Part shown: in pieces, positions 26,651 to 34,637 of the stretch
Layout of the letters: each line of letters opens with the position of its first letter
Numbering within the stretch: the stretch's first letter is position 1
Assembly: GCA_039821125.1 (NCBI GenBank)
Contig: JBCBOR010000001.1
Location: 1 to 64,000, forward strand
Direction of reading: 5' to 3'
DNA: 64,000 nucleotides
Origin: Thermohalobaculum sp039821125
GTDB taxonomy: Bacteria > Pseudomonadota > Alphaproteobacteria > Rhodobacterales > Rhodobacteraceae
Notes under the pieces: model-generated
Databases searched by the model: none
Told to the model about the DNA's origin: nothing
Seen by the model: the letters and a program-made list of their open reading frames with translations, nothing else
Made by a program: the position numbers and the translations under genes

Positions 26651-27132
26651 GGTTCGATCTCCGCCCAGAACACCACGAGCGTGGCACAATTGATCGGCAT
26701 GGATGGGTTCGAATAGATCATCCGGGAATGCGCGCCGCGCTCACCGAAGACGACGTTGACCAAATGGGACGCGCCGTTCAGAGCCCGGGGCATGTCCGTG
26801 AAATCGGGCGTCGCGGCGCCAGTGCCCTCGAGGCGATGGATACGGACGACCTTCGAGAGGTCCCCGGTGATCGATTTCAAAAGCGACAGCCCGTTGAGGG
26901 CAGAAAGCTGAAAAGCCTCGTAGCCTTGCTCGACGGTCAAATCCGCGCCCATATGCCCGGTGAACTGAAGCTCTCCCCCGATCCACGGCAGCATACCGGA
27001 CGTGTAGATCACGTTGCCAATCTGCGTGTGGGTGACATAGTCCGCGACGGCCTCCGGAACCGGAGGCAACTCTAGGCCCAGATCTGCCAACCGTTCTTCC
27101 GGTGTTTCTCCAACTGCTTGCCTGATCTGCAT
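26647..27132 (-). CDS. RidA/YjgF-family protein
   Basis: 161 residues, trimeric RidA fold: YTSGMLPWIGGELQFTG at the start, VVRIHRLEG in the middle, and SRMIYSNPSMPINCATLVV with the conserved region that contacts imine/enamine carboxylates. Canonical RidA hydrolyses reactive 2-aminoacrylate; this longer subgroup often travels with catabolic genes. It is first of three tightly spaced genes with the cupin and the OpuAC-like protein. Confidence 0.85.
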   Translation of the reverse strand: MQIRQAVGETPEERLADLGLELPPVPEAVADYVTHTQIGNVIYTSGMLPWIGGELQFTGHMGADLTVEQGYEAFQLSALNGLSLLKSITGDLSKVVRIHRLEGTGAATPDFTDMPRALNGASHLVNVVFGERGAHSRMIYSNPSMPINCATLVVFWAEIEP

Positions 27133-27228
27133 GATCGTCCTCCGGAATTTTGATTTCTCTCACGCCACAGCGTCGTCACAGTTGGCCCGCGTTTTCTGCG
27201 CTTTTGGCGCAGCCGTGCGGCGATCGGC

Positions 27229-28242
27229 CTAGAAGCCTTCAAGCACGATCTTGCCCTTGGCGGTTCCGGCCTCGATCATCGCATGGGCCTTGGTCATGTT
27301 GGCTGCGTTGATTGGGGTCAGAACCGTATCCAGCGTCGTTCGAATACGCCCGGCGTCGATCTCCCCGGCAACATAGCTCAGCAATTTGTGCTGTTCGATC
27401 ATGTCCGGCGTCTGGTGCATGGCACGGGCGAACATGAACTCCCAATGCAGCGCCGCTGCTTTGGACTTCATGCCCTCCATTGGCATCGGCAGGTTCGTGT
27501 CATCAATCGTCACGATCCCGCCCTGCGGTCGGATCAACTCGACCGCCGTCGCCCAGTGGCGCATGTCGTTGAAGATGGCGATGTGGTCGACATGCTGCAG
27601 TCCGAACGCACGCACCTGAACGACCATGTCCTCACGGTGGTTCACCACGTGGTCCGCGCCCAACTCGGTGACCCATGCCGACGTTTCAGGTCGGGAGGCG
27701 GTTGCGATCACCGTCAGTCCCGCCGCCTTCGCCAGCTGAATGCCGATCGAGCCAACACCGCCCCCGGCCCCGATGATCAGAACGCTCTCGCCCCGATTCC
27801 CACCGTCCCTGCCGATGCCCAGACGATCGAAAAACGACTCGTATGCCGTAAGGGTTGTCAGCGGCAGGGCGGCGGCCTCGGCAAACGACAGTGTCGTCGG
27901 CTTAACGCCGACAATCCGCTCGTCGATCAGTTGAAACTCGGCGTTTGAGCCGGACCGGGTAATGTCGCCCGCGTAGTAGACCTCGTCGCCCGCTTTGAAC
28001 AGCGTCACATCCGGCCCGACCGCTTGCACGATCCCCGAGGCATCCCAGCCCAGGATCCGCGCTGGGTCCTCGACTTTGTCCCCGCCATTGCGTCGGACCT
28101 TCGTGTCCACCGGATTGACCGACACCGCTTTGACCGCGACCAGAACATCACGCCCGGTCGGAGACGGTTTTGGAAGATCGACGTCCACGAACGCTCCATC
28201 CACGTCTATGGGCCGGTAGTGGGTTATGCCAACGGCTTTCAT
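27229..28242 (-). CDS. MDR-superfamily zinc-type alcohol dehydrogenase / quinone oxidoreductase-like
   Basis: The start at ATG 28242 gives 337 residues (MKAVGITHYRPIDVDG). The N-terminal GroES-like domain includes SVNPVDTKVRRN and LGWDASGIV. The NAD(P)H-binding domain has IIGAGGGVGSIGIQLAKAAG. No structural-zinc cysteine cluster is visible, so this belongs to the zinc-lacking ZADH/quinone-reductase branch. Substrate unknown; an enone or quinone reductase is likely. It precedes the RidA-cupin-OpuAC row on the same strand. Confidence 0.82.
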   Translation of the reverse strand: MKAVGITHYRPIDVDGAFVDVDLPKPSPTGRDVLVAVKAVSVNPVDTKVRRNGGDKVEDPARILGWDASGIVQAVGPDVTLFKAGDEVYYAGDITRSGSNAEFQLIDERIVGVKPTTLSFAEAAALPLTTLTAYESFFDRLGIGRDGGNRGESVLIIGAGGGVGSIGIQLAKAAGLTVIATASRPETSAWVTELGADHVVNHREDMVVQVRAFGLQHVDHIAIFNDMRHWATAVELIRPQGGIVTIDDTNLPMPMEGMKSKAAALHWEFMFARAMHQTPDMIEQHKLLSYVAGEIDAGRIRTTLDTVLTPINAANMTKAHAMIEAGTAKGKIVLEGF

Positions 28243-28304
28243 GGGCACCTCCTGCAACGTGTGGCTTCCGGTGCCGGGGCGGGCCCCGCACCGGGCTGGT
28301 CGGT

Positions 28305-28595
28305 TCACGCGATATGCGTCAGCTCGTGAAGCCAGAACTTCTCGACCATGCCGTCGGTGGCTTTCATGTACGCCTGCAAGTGGTCGTTCTGCATGTGGGT
28401 CTGCCAGAGCTCGCGGCTTTCCCAGTTCTCATAGAACATGAAGTACCGGGGATCTTCGTTGTCCTGATGCAGATCGTACTGAATGCACCCGGCCTCGGCG
28501 CGCGTGATCGGGATCAGCTTCTCCAGTTCGGCGCGCACGAAATCGATATGCCCCTCTTTCACGAGCACGTTTCCGGTGATGGTCAGTTTCGCCAT
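28305..28595 (-). CDS. Antibiotic-biosynthesis-monooxygenase (ABM) fold protein
   Basis: A 96-residue ferredoxin-like alpha/beta barrel protein resembling YgiN-type quinol monooxygenases: GNVLVKEGHIDFVRAELE, AGCIQYDLHQDNEDP, FMFYENWESRELWQTHM and a terminal His-rich helix. Such cofactorless proteins oxidise quinols or act as small-molecule chaperones. Same strand as the MDR gene, 62 bases upstream of it, and divergent from the LysR gene, which may control the group. Confidence 0.85.
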   Translation of the reverse strand: MAKLTITGNVLVKEGHIDFVRAELEKLIPITRAEAGCIQYDLHQDNEDPRYFMFYENWESRELWQTHMQNDHLQAYMKATDGMVEKFWLHELTHIA

Positions 28596-28690
28596 AGGTG
28601 CCTCCTTGATTGCGTGGGATTAGGTTTACGTCTTTTGGATTGCCGGATAAACAGGCTTAGCCTGAGGTCTCTATCCGGAAAACCCGTCCA

Positions 28691-29578
28691 ATGAACCTCG
28701 ATCAGCTTCGCGTGTTTCGAACGATTGTCGAGCTTGGCAGCTTGGCCGCCGCCGCGCGGGAGCTGGGTGTGTCGTCCACTACGGTTTCTGAACGGCTTGC
28801 AGCGCTAGAGGCGCATCTTGGTGTGACCTTGTTGAACCGGACGACCCGGTCAATAAGCCTAACCGAAGCGGGGCGGACCCTTTGGGAGGGTGCCGATGCC
28901 TTGCTGGAAGACGCCTTGGCCCTAGAGTCACGGATCAGACATGGCGATCAAACGCTTTCGGGTCTGATCAGGCTAAGTGCGCCCCGCGACTTGGGCCGGA
29001 TGGTCGTAGCGCCCGAGATCGACCGTTTCCAACATCAGTACCCAGAAGTTCGCTTTGATCTCGACTTGGCAGATGGCTATGCGGACATCGTCGGGGCAGG
29101 GATTGACATCGCGATCCGGTTTGGCCCCGTCGCAGACAGTTCGCTCCGCGTGATGCCATTGGGCGATCGTTCGCGCGTCGTTTGCGCGTCACCCTACTAT
29201 ATCGCCCGCTTCGGCCGACCAGAAACGCCCACTGACCTGGCCGTCCATGACTGCATCCTGATGCGGTTCGGTGATATGCTCGACAACCAGTGGGACTTTG
29301 CCGAAGGCAACAAGCGCCGGACGGTCATCGTTTCAGGATCGCGGATCTCAAATGACGGAGGGCTGGTTCGCAAGTGGTGCGTGCAGGGTGTTGGAATTGC
29401 GTTGAAATCCGAACTTGACATCGCCGAGGATCTGTCCACCGGCCGCTTGGTTCAGTTGCTCGAGCGCCACAAAGCCCCGCCGCGACCGTTGCAAATGCTG
29501 TTCCCACCAAGCCGCCGCCGCCCCGCCCGTGTCCAGGCCTTTGCAGACCACTTGGCTGCGGCAATTCGGCTACGGTAG
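28691..29578 (+). CDS. LysR-family transcriptional regulator
   Basis: 295 residues. The N-terminal helix-turn-helix reads LGSLAAAARELGVSSTTVSERLAALE, with a periplasmic-binding-like effector domain after about residue 90 (LIRLSAPRDLGRMVV). Divergent from the ABM-MDR-RidA-cupin-OpuAC genes, a normal arrangement for an activator or repressor of a neighbouring catabolic unit. The effector is unknown. Confidence 0.9.
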   Translation: MNLDQLRVFRTIVELGSLAAAARELGVSSTTVSERLAALEAHLGVTLLNRTTRSISLTEAGRTLWEGADALLEDALALESRIRHGDQTLSGLIRLSAPRDLGRMVVAPEIDRFQHQYPEVRFDLDLADGYADIVGAGIDIAIRFGPVADSSLRVMPLGDRSRVVCASPYYIARFGRPETPTDLAVHDCILMRFGDMLDNQWDFAEGNKRRTVIVSGSRISNDGGLVRKWCVQGVGIALKSELDIAEDLSTGRLVQLLERHKAPPRPLQMLFPPSRRRPARVQAFADHLAAAIRLR

Positions 29579-29975
29579 CCATTCAGCCAATGCAGCCGCG
29601 TGATCTATGGTTGCGCGTGGCTTTGGGCCAGAAACCTGCTTCTCGCCGCACATTTGCAACTCACCCTTGGAGCAAACACGGTGAAGATGGAAAACGTCGC
29701 GCTCAAGAACCCACTCTTGCGTTGCTCAAAGATGATGTGAATATGTCACCTACTTTGGGGTTGAAAAGGCTCTACACGCTGCCAAAGGGATGGGATCTCT
29801 TCTGAGTTTGTTTCCCCCACCGCGATCCATTTTTGTGCAATTCTACTCTCAACCTACTCCCAGCGAATGTCTGGTCCTTCTGTTCCGGCTGCAATTCGTC
29901 GCGCTGCAGCATTGGGAAGATTGGGCTCAGTGCGGACATTTCTGTGAGCCAATCACTAAGCGGCGGGGGCATCTG
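29579..29975. other. 397-base non-coding stretch
   Basis: AT-richer than the genes around it, with only short unconvincing frames. Near 29866 AGCGAATGTCTGG and near 29932 GTGCGGACATTT recall a short intergenic remnant often seen in alphaproteobacteria; I cannot confirm it. No promoter or RNA gene is assigned. Confidence 0.4.
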
Positions 29976-30530
29976 TCAGTACCGCTTGTGCCGGCGATGC
30001 TTGCGGTGATGCCGCTTGAAGCGGCGGTGTTTGAACCGTTTGCGGTGGAAGAAGCTGTCGTGGAAGTAGAACCCGTTGAACAGCCCGATACCGATGCCAA
30101 CGCCGACGCGTGTGCCGCCGGTGCCGACACCGATCCCGATGGACGGGCTGCGGGCGTAGGACGGGCGCTCCTTCTTGCCGCGCTCGAACCCTTGCAGGAA
30201 GTCCGCGGCCAGCGCGGGCGGGCAGACGTTCTCGTATCTCCGTCCTTCCAACCCGACCTGATAGCCGTTCTCGAGCGTGCAATAGGTCTTCAGCCCTTCC
30301 GACCGGCCCGCCTGATAGGCCGCCAGATCCGCGGGCTGACCGACCTCGGCGCAGTCCTCGAACTTCTCGGACCTGTCCGCGGTTGGCACCCCCAGCGTGC
30401 CGTCATTGACGCCGAACTTGGTCCAATCGGTCTGTGCACAGGCAGCGGCGCGCTCTTCGACAGGGATCGTGGTGCATCCGGCCAGCGCTGCCAGGCATCC
30501 GGCGGCCGCGAGCATCGCAAGGTGTTTCAT
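29976..30530 (-). CDS. DUF2799-family lipoprotein with basic His-rich tail
   Basis: 184 residues with a lipobox (LAALAGC, lipidated Cys at about 19). The body (DWTKFGVNDGTLGV, DLAAYQAGRSEGLKTYC, NGYQVGLEGRRYENVCP, FLQGFERGK) matches the DUF2799 pattern. The C-terminus turns into a glycine-rich strand (IGIGVGTGGTRVGVG) and then about 25 residues almost wholly His, Arg, Lys and Phe. The tail could touch lipopolysaccharide or bind metal. Function unknown; outer-membrane attachment predicted. Confidence 0.78.
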   Translation of the reverse strand: MKHLAMLAAAGCLAALAGCTTIPVEERAAACAQTDWTKFGVNDGTLGVPTADRSEKFEDCAEVGQPADLAAYQAGRSEGLKTYCTLENGYQVGLEGRRYENVCPPALAADFLQGFERGKKERPSYARSPSIGIGVGTGGTRVGVGIGIGLFNGFYFHDSFFHRKRFKHRRFKRHHRKHRRHKRY

Positions 30531-30713
30531 AACAGGCTCCCCGCCGCGACAGGCGGCGAATCTACATCAGGCCCCTCGGTGCGACTATAGCCCGCTTCAC
30601 CCACCGGGACCACTCCAAGCCTCGGCGAGAGATGACAAGCCGGATCCAAGCCGCCAAGATGCGTGCATGCGTCTGCGTGCCCCCCAAGCGATTCCCTCTG
30701 TCTCCACATCTCG

Positions 30714-31853
30714 ATGACCGCCCTCGACAAATACGCCAAACTCGAGGCGATCGCCCGCTACCGCGACGGGCCGACGGACCAGATGCGCGAGGTTGTGCTC
30801 AGTTTCGGCGAACGGACGCTGATGATCGTGGGCCTCGATGACCGTCCGATCTCGCACTGGCCGCTGATCAACGTGCACCGGCTGCCGTCGGACACCAGAT
30901 CCAAGGTGCTGCTGGCGCCGTTCGAGGGCAGCCTCGAGCGCATCGAACTGGCCGATGCCGAGATGATCGAGGCCATCGATACGATCGTGCCGCTGGATCG
31001 GCCTCAAAGGATGTCCGCACAGGCACCGCGGCGGCGCTGGGGGCGATGGATTGCACTGCTCTGCCTCGGCGGGGCCGTCGGCGCACTGATCTGGGCGATG
31101 CCGATGCTGATGGAGCGGGCCGTCGATCTCGTGCCCGAAGACCGCGCCGCCGTGATCGGGGCAGCCGTGCGCACCGACGCGCTGGCGATGATCGGGATCC
31201 CCGAGGATGGGGAGGGCGCCACCTGTACGGAGCCTGAGGGGCGCGCGGCCCTCGATGCCCTTGTCGCGCTGGCCATGGGCGAGACGGTCGGTGCGAACGG
31301 CGTTGCCCCACGCGCAGAGGTCAGCGTGCTAGATCATCCAGCACCATTCGCGCTTGCCCTGCCGGGGGGCGAGATCCTGCTCCTCAGCGGCATGATCGAC
31401 GCCGCACCGACGCCCGAGGCGCTGACAGCCCTTCTGGCACATCAGATCGCCCATGCCCGTGCTCGCAACCCCATGCGCAAGATCCTGCGCAAGGCGACGG
31501 TTTCCGAAAAACTGGCCCATATCGCAGGAGACCTGCTGGACGAGCCGATCCCCGAGACCGCGGCGACGGTGCTGCTGACCCAAAGCTACACGCTGGCCGA
31601 GGAAACCGCCGCCGATCAGGCCGTGATCGCCGCTCTGACGGCGGCGGATCTGCCCAGTACGCCCTATGCGGCGCTCCTGTTGCAGCTCACGGTCAGCGCA
31701 CGACCCGGCCCGCGCCATGGCGACATTCATCCCGGACTGAAGATCAGGGCGAGCCGCGCGGATGCGCTGGACCCGATCGGTGACAAGCCGTTCCGCCCTG
31801 CCCTCAGCGATCGCGACTGGCTGGTATTGCAAACGATTTGCGACGAGATCTGA
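30714..31853 (+). CDS. M48-like membrane protein with altered zinc motif
   Basis: The start at ATG 30714 gives 379 residues. A soluble N-terminal part (about 1-105) precedes one membrane helix (WIALLCLGGAVGALIWAM). A region resembling M48 peptidases follows, including GGEILLLSGMIDAAPTPEAL. The usual HEXXH is HQIAH (in LLAHQIAHARARN), replacing the catalytic Glu with Gln. The downstream third-ligand region may be LAEETAADQAV. It is thus probably unable to hydrolyse peptides in the usual way, or is a pseudo-enzyme. Convergent with mur. Confidence 0.72.
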   Translation: MTALDKYAKLEAIARYRDGPTDQMREVVLSFGERTLMIVGLDDRPISHWPLINVHRLPSDTRSKVLLAPFEGSLERIELADAEMIEAIDTIVPLDRPQRMSAQAPRRRWGRWIALLCLGGAVGALIWAMPMLMERAVDLVPEDRAAVIGAAVRTDALAMIGIPEDGEGATCTEPEGRAALDALVALAMGETVGANGVAPRAEVSVLDHPAPFALALPGGEILLLSGMIDAAPTPEALTALLAHQIAHARARNPMRKILRKATVSEKLAHIAGDLLDEPIPETAATVLLTQSYTLAEETAADQAVIAALTAADLPSTPYAALLLQLTVSARPGPRHGDIHPGLKIRASRADALDPIGDKPFRPALSDRDWLVLQTICDEI

Positions 31854-31915
31854 CGGCGGCGGCGCCGGACCCGCTCGGGCCACAGCAATCCCTCGAGACG
31901 CAGGCAGCGCCGCCC

Positions 31916-32338
31916 TCAGCGCCGACGCCGGCCATAGAGCTCCAGCTTGTGATGGACGATGTCATAGCCAAGCTCGCGCGCAATCTCGCGCTGCAAGGCC
32001 TCGATCTTGTCCGAGCGGAACTCGATCACGTTTCCCGTGTCGAGATCGATCAGATGATCATGATGGGCCGCATCCGCATGCTCGAACCGGGATGGCCCCC
32101 CCTCGAACGAATGGCGGTGGATCTCACCCTTCTCTTCGAGCAGCTTCATGGTCCGGTAGACGGTCGTCAGCGAGACCGAGGCATCCACCGCAGACGCACG
32201 CTGAAAGATCTCGGCGGCATCGGGATGGTCGTCGGCCTCCGAGAGAACCTGCAGGATCACCCGGCGCTGGCGCGTGATGCGCACGCCGGTGCCCTTCAGC
32301 ACCTGTTCATAATCGCGGATCGGGCCATCGCTGGTCAT
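31916..32338 (-). CDS. mur: Mur, manganese-responsive Fur-family regulator
   Basis: 140 residues from ATG 32338. The winged helix (VRITRQRRVILQVLSEADDHPDA, SLTTVYRTMKLLEEKG) precedes a Fur dimerisation domain with HHDHLIDLDTGNVIEF. The DHLIDLxTGxVIEF form, lacking the CxxC of zinc-bound Fur/Zur, is typical of alphaproteobacterial Mur. Divergence from a sit operon with two permeases supports this over Zur. A possible promoter (32368-32373 and 32345-32350, 17-base spacer) would start transcription almost at the ATG, so the mRNA may be leaderless. Confidence 0.82.
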   Translation of the reverse strand: MTSDGPIRDYEQVLKGTGVRITRQRRVILQVLSEADDHPDAAEIFQRASAVDASVSLTTVYRTMKLLEEKGEIHRHSFEGGPSRFEHADAAHHDHLIDLDTGNVIEFRSDKIEALQREIARELGYDIVHHKLELYGRRRR

Positions 32339-32418
32339 GCCCGGCTTATCGCGCAGATGAAAAGCCTTTGCAACTGACCGACACGACAAAGGAAGTGACA
32401 AAGAACGAGGCACGGCAC

Positions 32419-32502
32419 CTGCCGGGGCCGCGCGCGGGTGGGTGGGCTCGTGCCCGCAAATACACCTCTCTCGACGTCGACAGGGGCGTGCGGCCCCGGC
32501 AG
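32419..32502 (+). repeat. Stem/G-tract element 3 (mur-sitA intergenic)
   Basis: Arms 32419-32435 (CTGCCGGGGCCGCGCGC) and 32486-32502 pair over 17 positions with one G-U. The loop has GGGTGGGTGGGC on the 5' side and GACAGGGGC on the 3' side. Unlike most copies it is not next to a stop codon: it lies between divergent mur and sitA, about 120 bases before the sitA start and 80 from mur. Confidence 0.85.
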
Positions 32503-32538
32503 AACCCGTCGCTGCGACATCCTGCGCATCCAGTTAAT

Positions 32539-32553
32539 TGCAAATGATTTGCA
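32539..32553. promoter_or_regulatory. Mur/Fur-type operator of sitA
   Basis: TGCAAAT-G-ATTTGCA is a perfect 7+1+7 inverted repeat about 70 bases before the sitA ATG. The sequence fits the published style of alphaproteobacterial Mur-responsive sites (TGCAAAT half-sites). It suggests Mn-loaded Mur represses sitABCD. Confidence 0.75.
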
Positions 32554-32622
32554 GTTTCATTGACCTGGCTGCCACCACGCGCTACATCACAAATTAGAAA
32601 CGTTCAAAAAGAGATCGGTGCG

Positions 32623-33522
32623 ATGCGCATTGTCCTGACGGCAGCCCTGACATTGATGCTTGCCCTTCCGCTCCCGGCGAGCGCCAAGGACAGGATCAAG
32701 GTCGCAACCACCTTCACCGTGATCGCCGACATGGTGCGCAATGTGGCAGGCGATGGTGCAGACGTCGTCTCGATCACCAGACCGGGGGCCGAGATCCACA
32801 ACTACACCCCCACTCCGCGCGATATCCTCAATGCCCGCGACGCGGACCTGATCCTCTGGAACGGCCTGAACCTCGAGCTTTGGTTCGAGAAGTTCTTCTC
32901 CCGCCTCGACGATGTGCCCTCCGCCGTGCTCAGCGACGGTGTGACCCCAATGGGGATCAGCGAAGGCCCCTACACCGGCAAGCCGAACCCGCATGCATGG
33001 ATGTCGTTCTCGGACGCCGAGATCTACGTGGCCAACATTCGCGACGCACTGACCAAGGCAGACCCGGACAACGCCGATGGCTATGCCGCCAATGCCGAGG
33101 CGTACATACAGAAGATCCGCGCCGCCCGCGCACCGATCCAGGCCCTGATCGATGCGGTGCCCGCGGAGAAGCGCTGGCTCGTCTCTTCCGAAGGCGCGTT
33201 CTCCTATCTGGCCCGCGATCTCGGCCTGCGGGAGCTTTATCTCTGGCCGATCAACGCCGATGCGCAAGGCACACCGCAGCAGGTGCGCAAGGTGATCGAC
33301 GGTGTACGCACCCATGCGATCCCTGCGGTCTTCTCCGAGAGCACCGTGTCGGACAAACCGGCACGGCAGATCGCGCGGGAGACCGGGGCACATTATGGCG
33401 GCGTGCTCTATGTCGATTCGCTCTCGGCAGCGGATGGCCCGGTGCCAACCTATCTCGATCTTCTTCGGGTCACCGCCCAGACCATCGCCGACGGGCTCAG
33501 CCGCGAAAGCGCGATACAGTGA
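32623..33522 (+). CDS. sitA: Manganese ABC transporter, periplasmic binding protein
   Basis: The start at ATG 32623 gives a signal peptide (MRIVLTAALTLMLALPLPAS). Of 299 residues, the metal site is read as His59 (AEIHNYTPTP), His124 (NPHAWMS), Glu190 (SSEGAFSYLA) and Asp265 (YVDSLS). A Glu at the third place, and no His-rich loop, mark the Mn/Fe cluster A-I proteins rather than ZnuA. First gene of sitABCD, controlled by the Mur site upstream. The stop overlaps the sitB GTG. Confidence 0.9.
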   Translation: MRIVLTAALTLMLALPLPASAKDRIKVATTFTVIADMVRNVAGDGADVVSITRPGAEIHNYTPTPRDILNARDADLILWNGLNLELWFEKFFSRLDDVPSAVLSDGVTPMGISEGPYTGKPNPHAWMSFSDAEIYVANIRDALTKADPDNADGYAANAEAYIQKIRAARAPIQALIDAVPAEKRWLVSSEGAFSYLARDLGLRELYLWPINADAQGTPQQVRKVIDGVRTHAIPAVFSESTVSDKPARQIARETGAHYGGVLYVDSLSAADGPVPTYLDLLRVTAQTIADGLSRESAIQ

Positions 33523-34436
33523 GCCCCGCGACCGCACAGGCAAGCGGCATCCGCGCCCGCGCGCTGTCGGTCACCTATCGCAACGGCCATCGCGCCCTGA
33601 ACGATGCAACATTCGATGTGCCCACCGGCTCGATCTGCGGCCTTGTCGGCGTGAACGGGTCGGGCAAGTCAACGCTCTTCAAGGCCATCATGGGATTTGC
33701 GCCCGGCCGGTCCGGTACGGTCGAGATCCTCGGCATGCCGTCGAAGGACGCCCTTCGCGCAAACCTTGTCGCCTATGTCCCGCAGAACGAGGAAGTCGAC
33801 TGGAACTTCCCGGTGCTTGTCGAGGACGTGGTGATGATGGGCCGCTACGGCCATATGGGCTTCTTTCGGATCCCGCGTCAGGCCGATCACGACGCGGTCG
33901 AGGCAGCGCTGGCACGGGTCGGGATGGCGGAGCTTCGATCTCGCCAGATCGGCGAGCTCTCTGGAGGCCAGAAAAAACGCGTCTTCCTCGCCCGTGCTCT
34001 GGCACAGAACGCTCAGGTGATTCTGCTCGACGAGCCGTTTACCGGCGTCGATGTGCAAACCGAGGACCAGATCGTGGCTCTGATGCGCGCGCTTCGGGCC
34101 GAGGGCCGCGTCCTCCTGGTCTCGACACACAATCTCGGCTCGGTGCCGGAGTTCTGCGACCGGGTCGTACTGATCAACCGCACGGTTCTGGCGGCAGGTC
34201 CCACAGCAGAGGTGTTTACCCAGCACAACATCGAAGCTGCCTTCGGCGGCGTCCTGCGCCACTTTGTCCTCGGCGGGACGGATCTGCACGATGATGACGA
34301 CACGCGCCAGCTCACCGTCATCACCGACGACGAGCGCCCCTTCGTGGTCTACGAGGATGCGGCGGAACAGAGCGAAACCGAAGAAGCCTCGGAAGCGCAG
34401 GAACCGAGACCCGTCTCCGTTCCCGCCGATCCTTGA
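33519..34436 (+). CDS. sitB: Manganese ABC transporter, ATP-binding protein
   Basis: 305 residues starting at GTG 33519, overlapping the sitA stop by four bases. Walker A GVNGSGKST (about 44-52), signature LSGGQKKR, Walker B VILLDEPF and switch His in STHNLGSV are all present. The last 50 residues form an acidic tail (HDDDDTRQ, AEQSETEEASEAQE) beyond the usual ATPase fold. It energises Mn import with SitCD. The gene is separated from sitC by about 200 bases holding two stem/G-tract elements. Confidence 0.92.
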   Translation: MSPATAQASGIRARALSVTYRNGHRALNDATFDVPTGSICGLVGVNGSGKSTLFKAIMGFAPGRSGTVEILGMPSKDALRANLVAYVPQNEEVDWNFPVLVEDVVMMGRYGHMGFFRIPRQADHDAVEAALARVGMAELRSRQIGELSGGQKKRVFLARALAQNAQVILLDEPFTGVDVQTEDQIVALMRALRAEGRVLLVSTHNLGSVPEFCDRVVLINRTVLAAGPTAEVFTQHNIEAAFGGVLRHFVLGGTDLHDDDDTRQLTVITDDERPFVVYEDAAEQSETEEASEAQEPRPVSVPADP

Positions 34437-34446
34437 TCAAATGCTT

Positions 34447-34527
34447 CGGGATCGCCGCACGCCCCTGTCCAAGTTACGCACAGAGGTAATGGATCAAGAG
34501 CCCACCCACCCGCGCGCGGCGATCCCG
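34447..34527 (-). repeat. Stem/G-tract element 4 (after sitB)
   Basis: Arms 34447-34462 and 34512-34527 pair over 16 positions with one G-U. The minus strand carries GGGTGGGTGGGC and GGACAGGGGC. In sitB sense the hairpin starts ten bases after the stop codon. Confidence 0.85.
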
Positions 34528-34546
34528 ACCGTCCCGCATGGCGACC

Positions 34547-34629
34547 GCCGGGGGGCTGCGCGCGGGTGGGTGGGCTTGTGCGACCTTAGCTGCAGGCGGA
34601 ACGTCGTCAGGGGCGCGCGGCCCCCCGGC
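34547..34629 (+). repeat. Stem/G-tract element 5 (before sitC)
   Basis: Arms 34547-34563 and 34613-34629 pair over 17 positions with one G-U, the strongest stem of the set. The loop has GGGTGGGTGGGC and GTCAGGGGC. It is 19 bases from element 4 in opposite orientation. Its 3' arm ends eight bases before the sitC ATG, leaving no free Shine-Dalgarno sequence, so it could control sitC translation. Confidence 0.85.
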
Positions 34630-34637
34630 CGGGCCGG

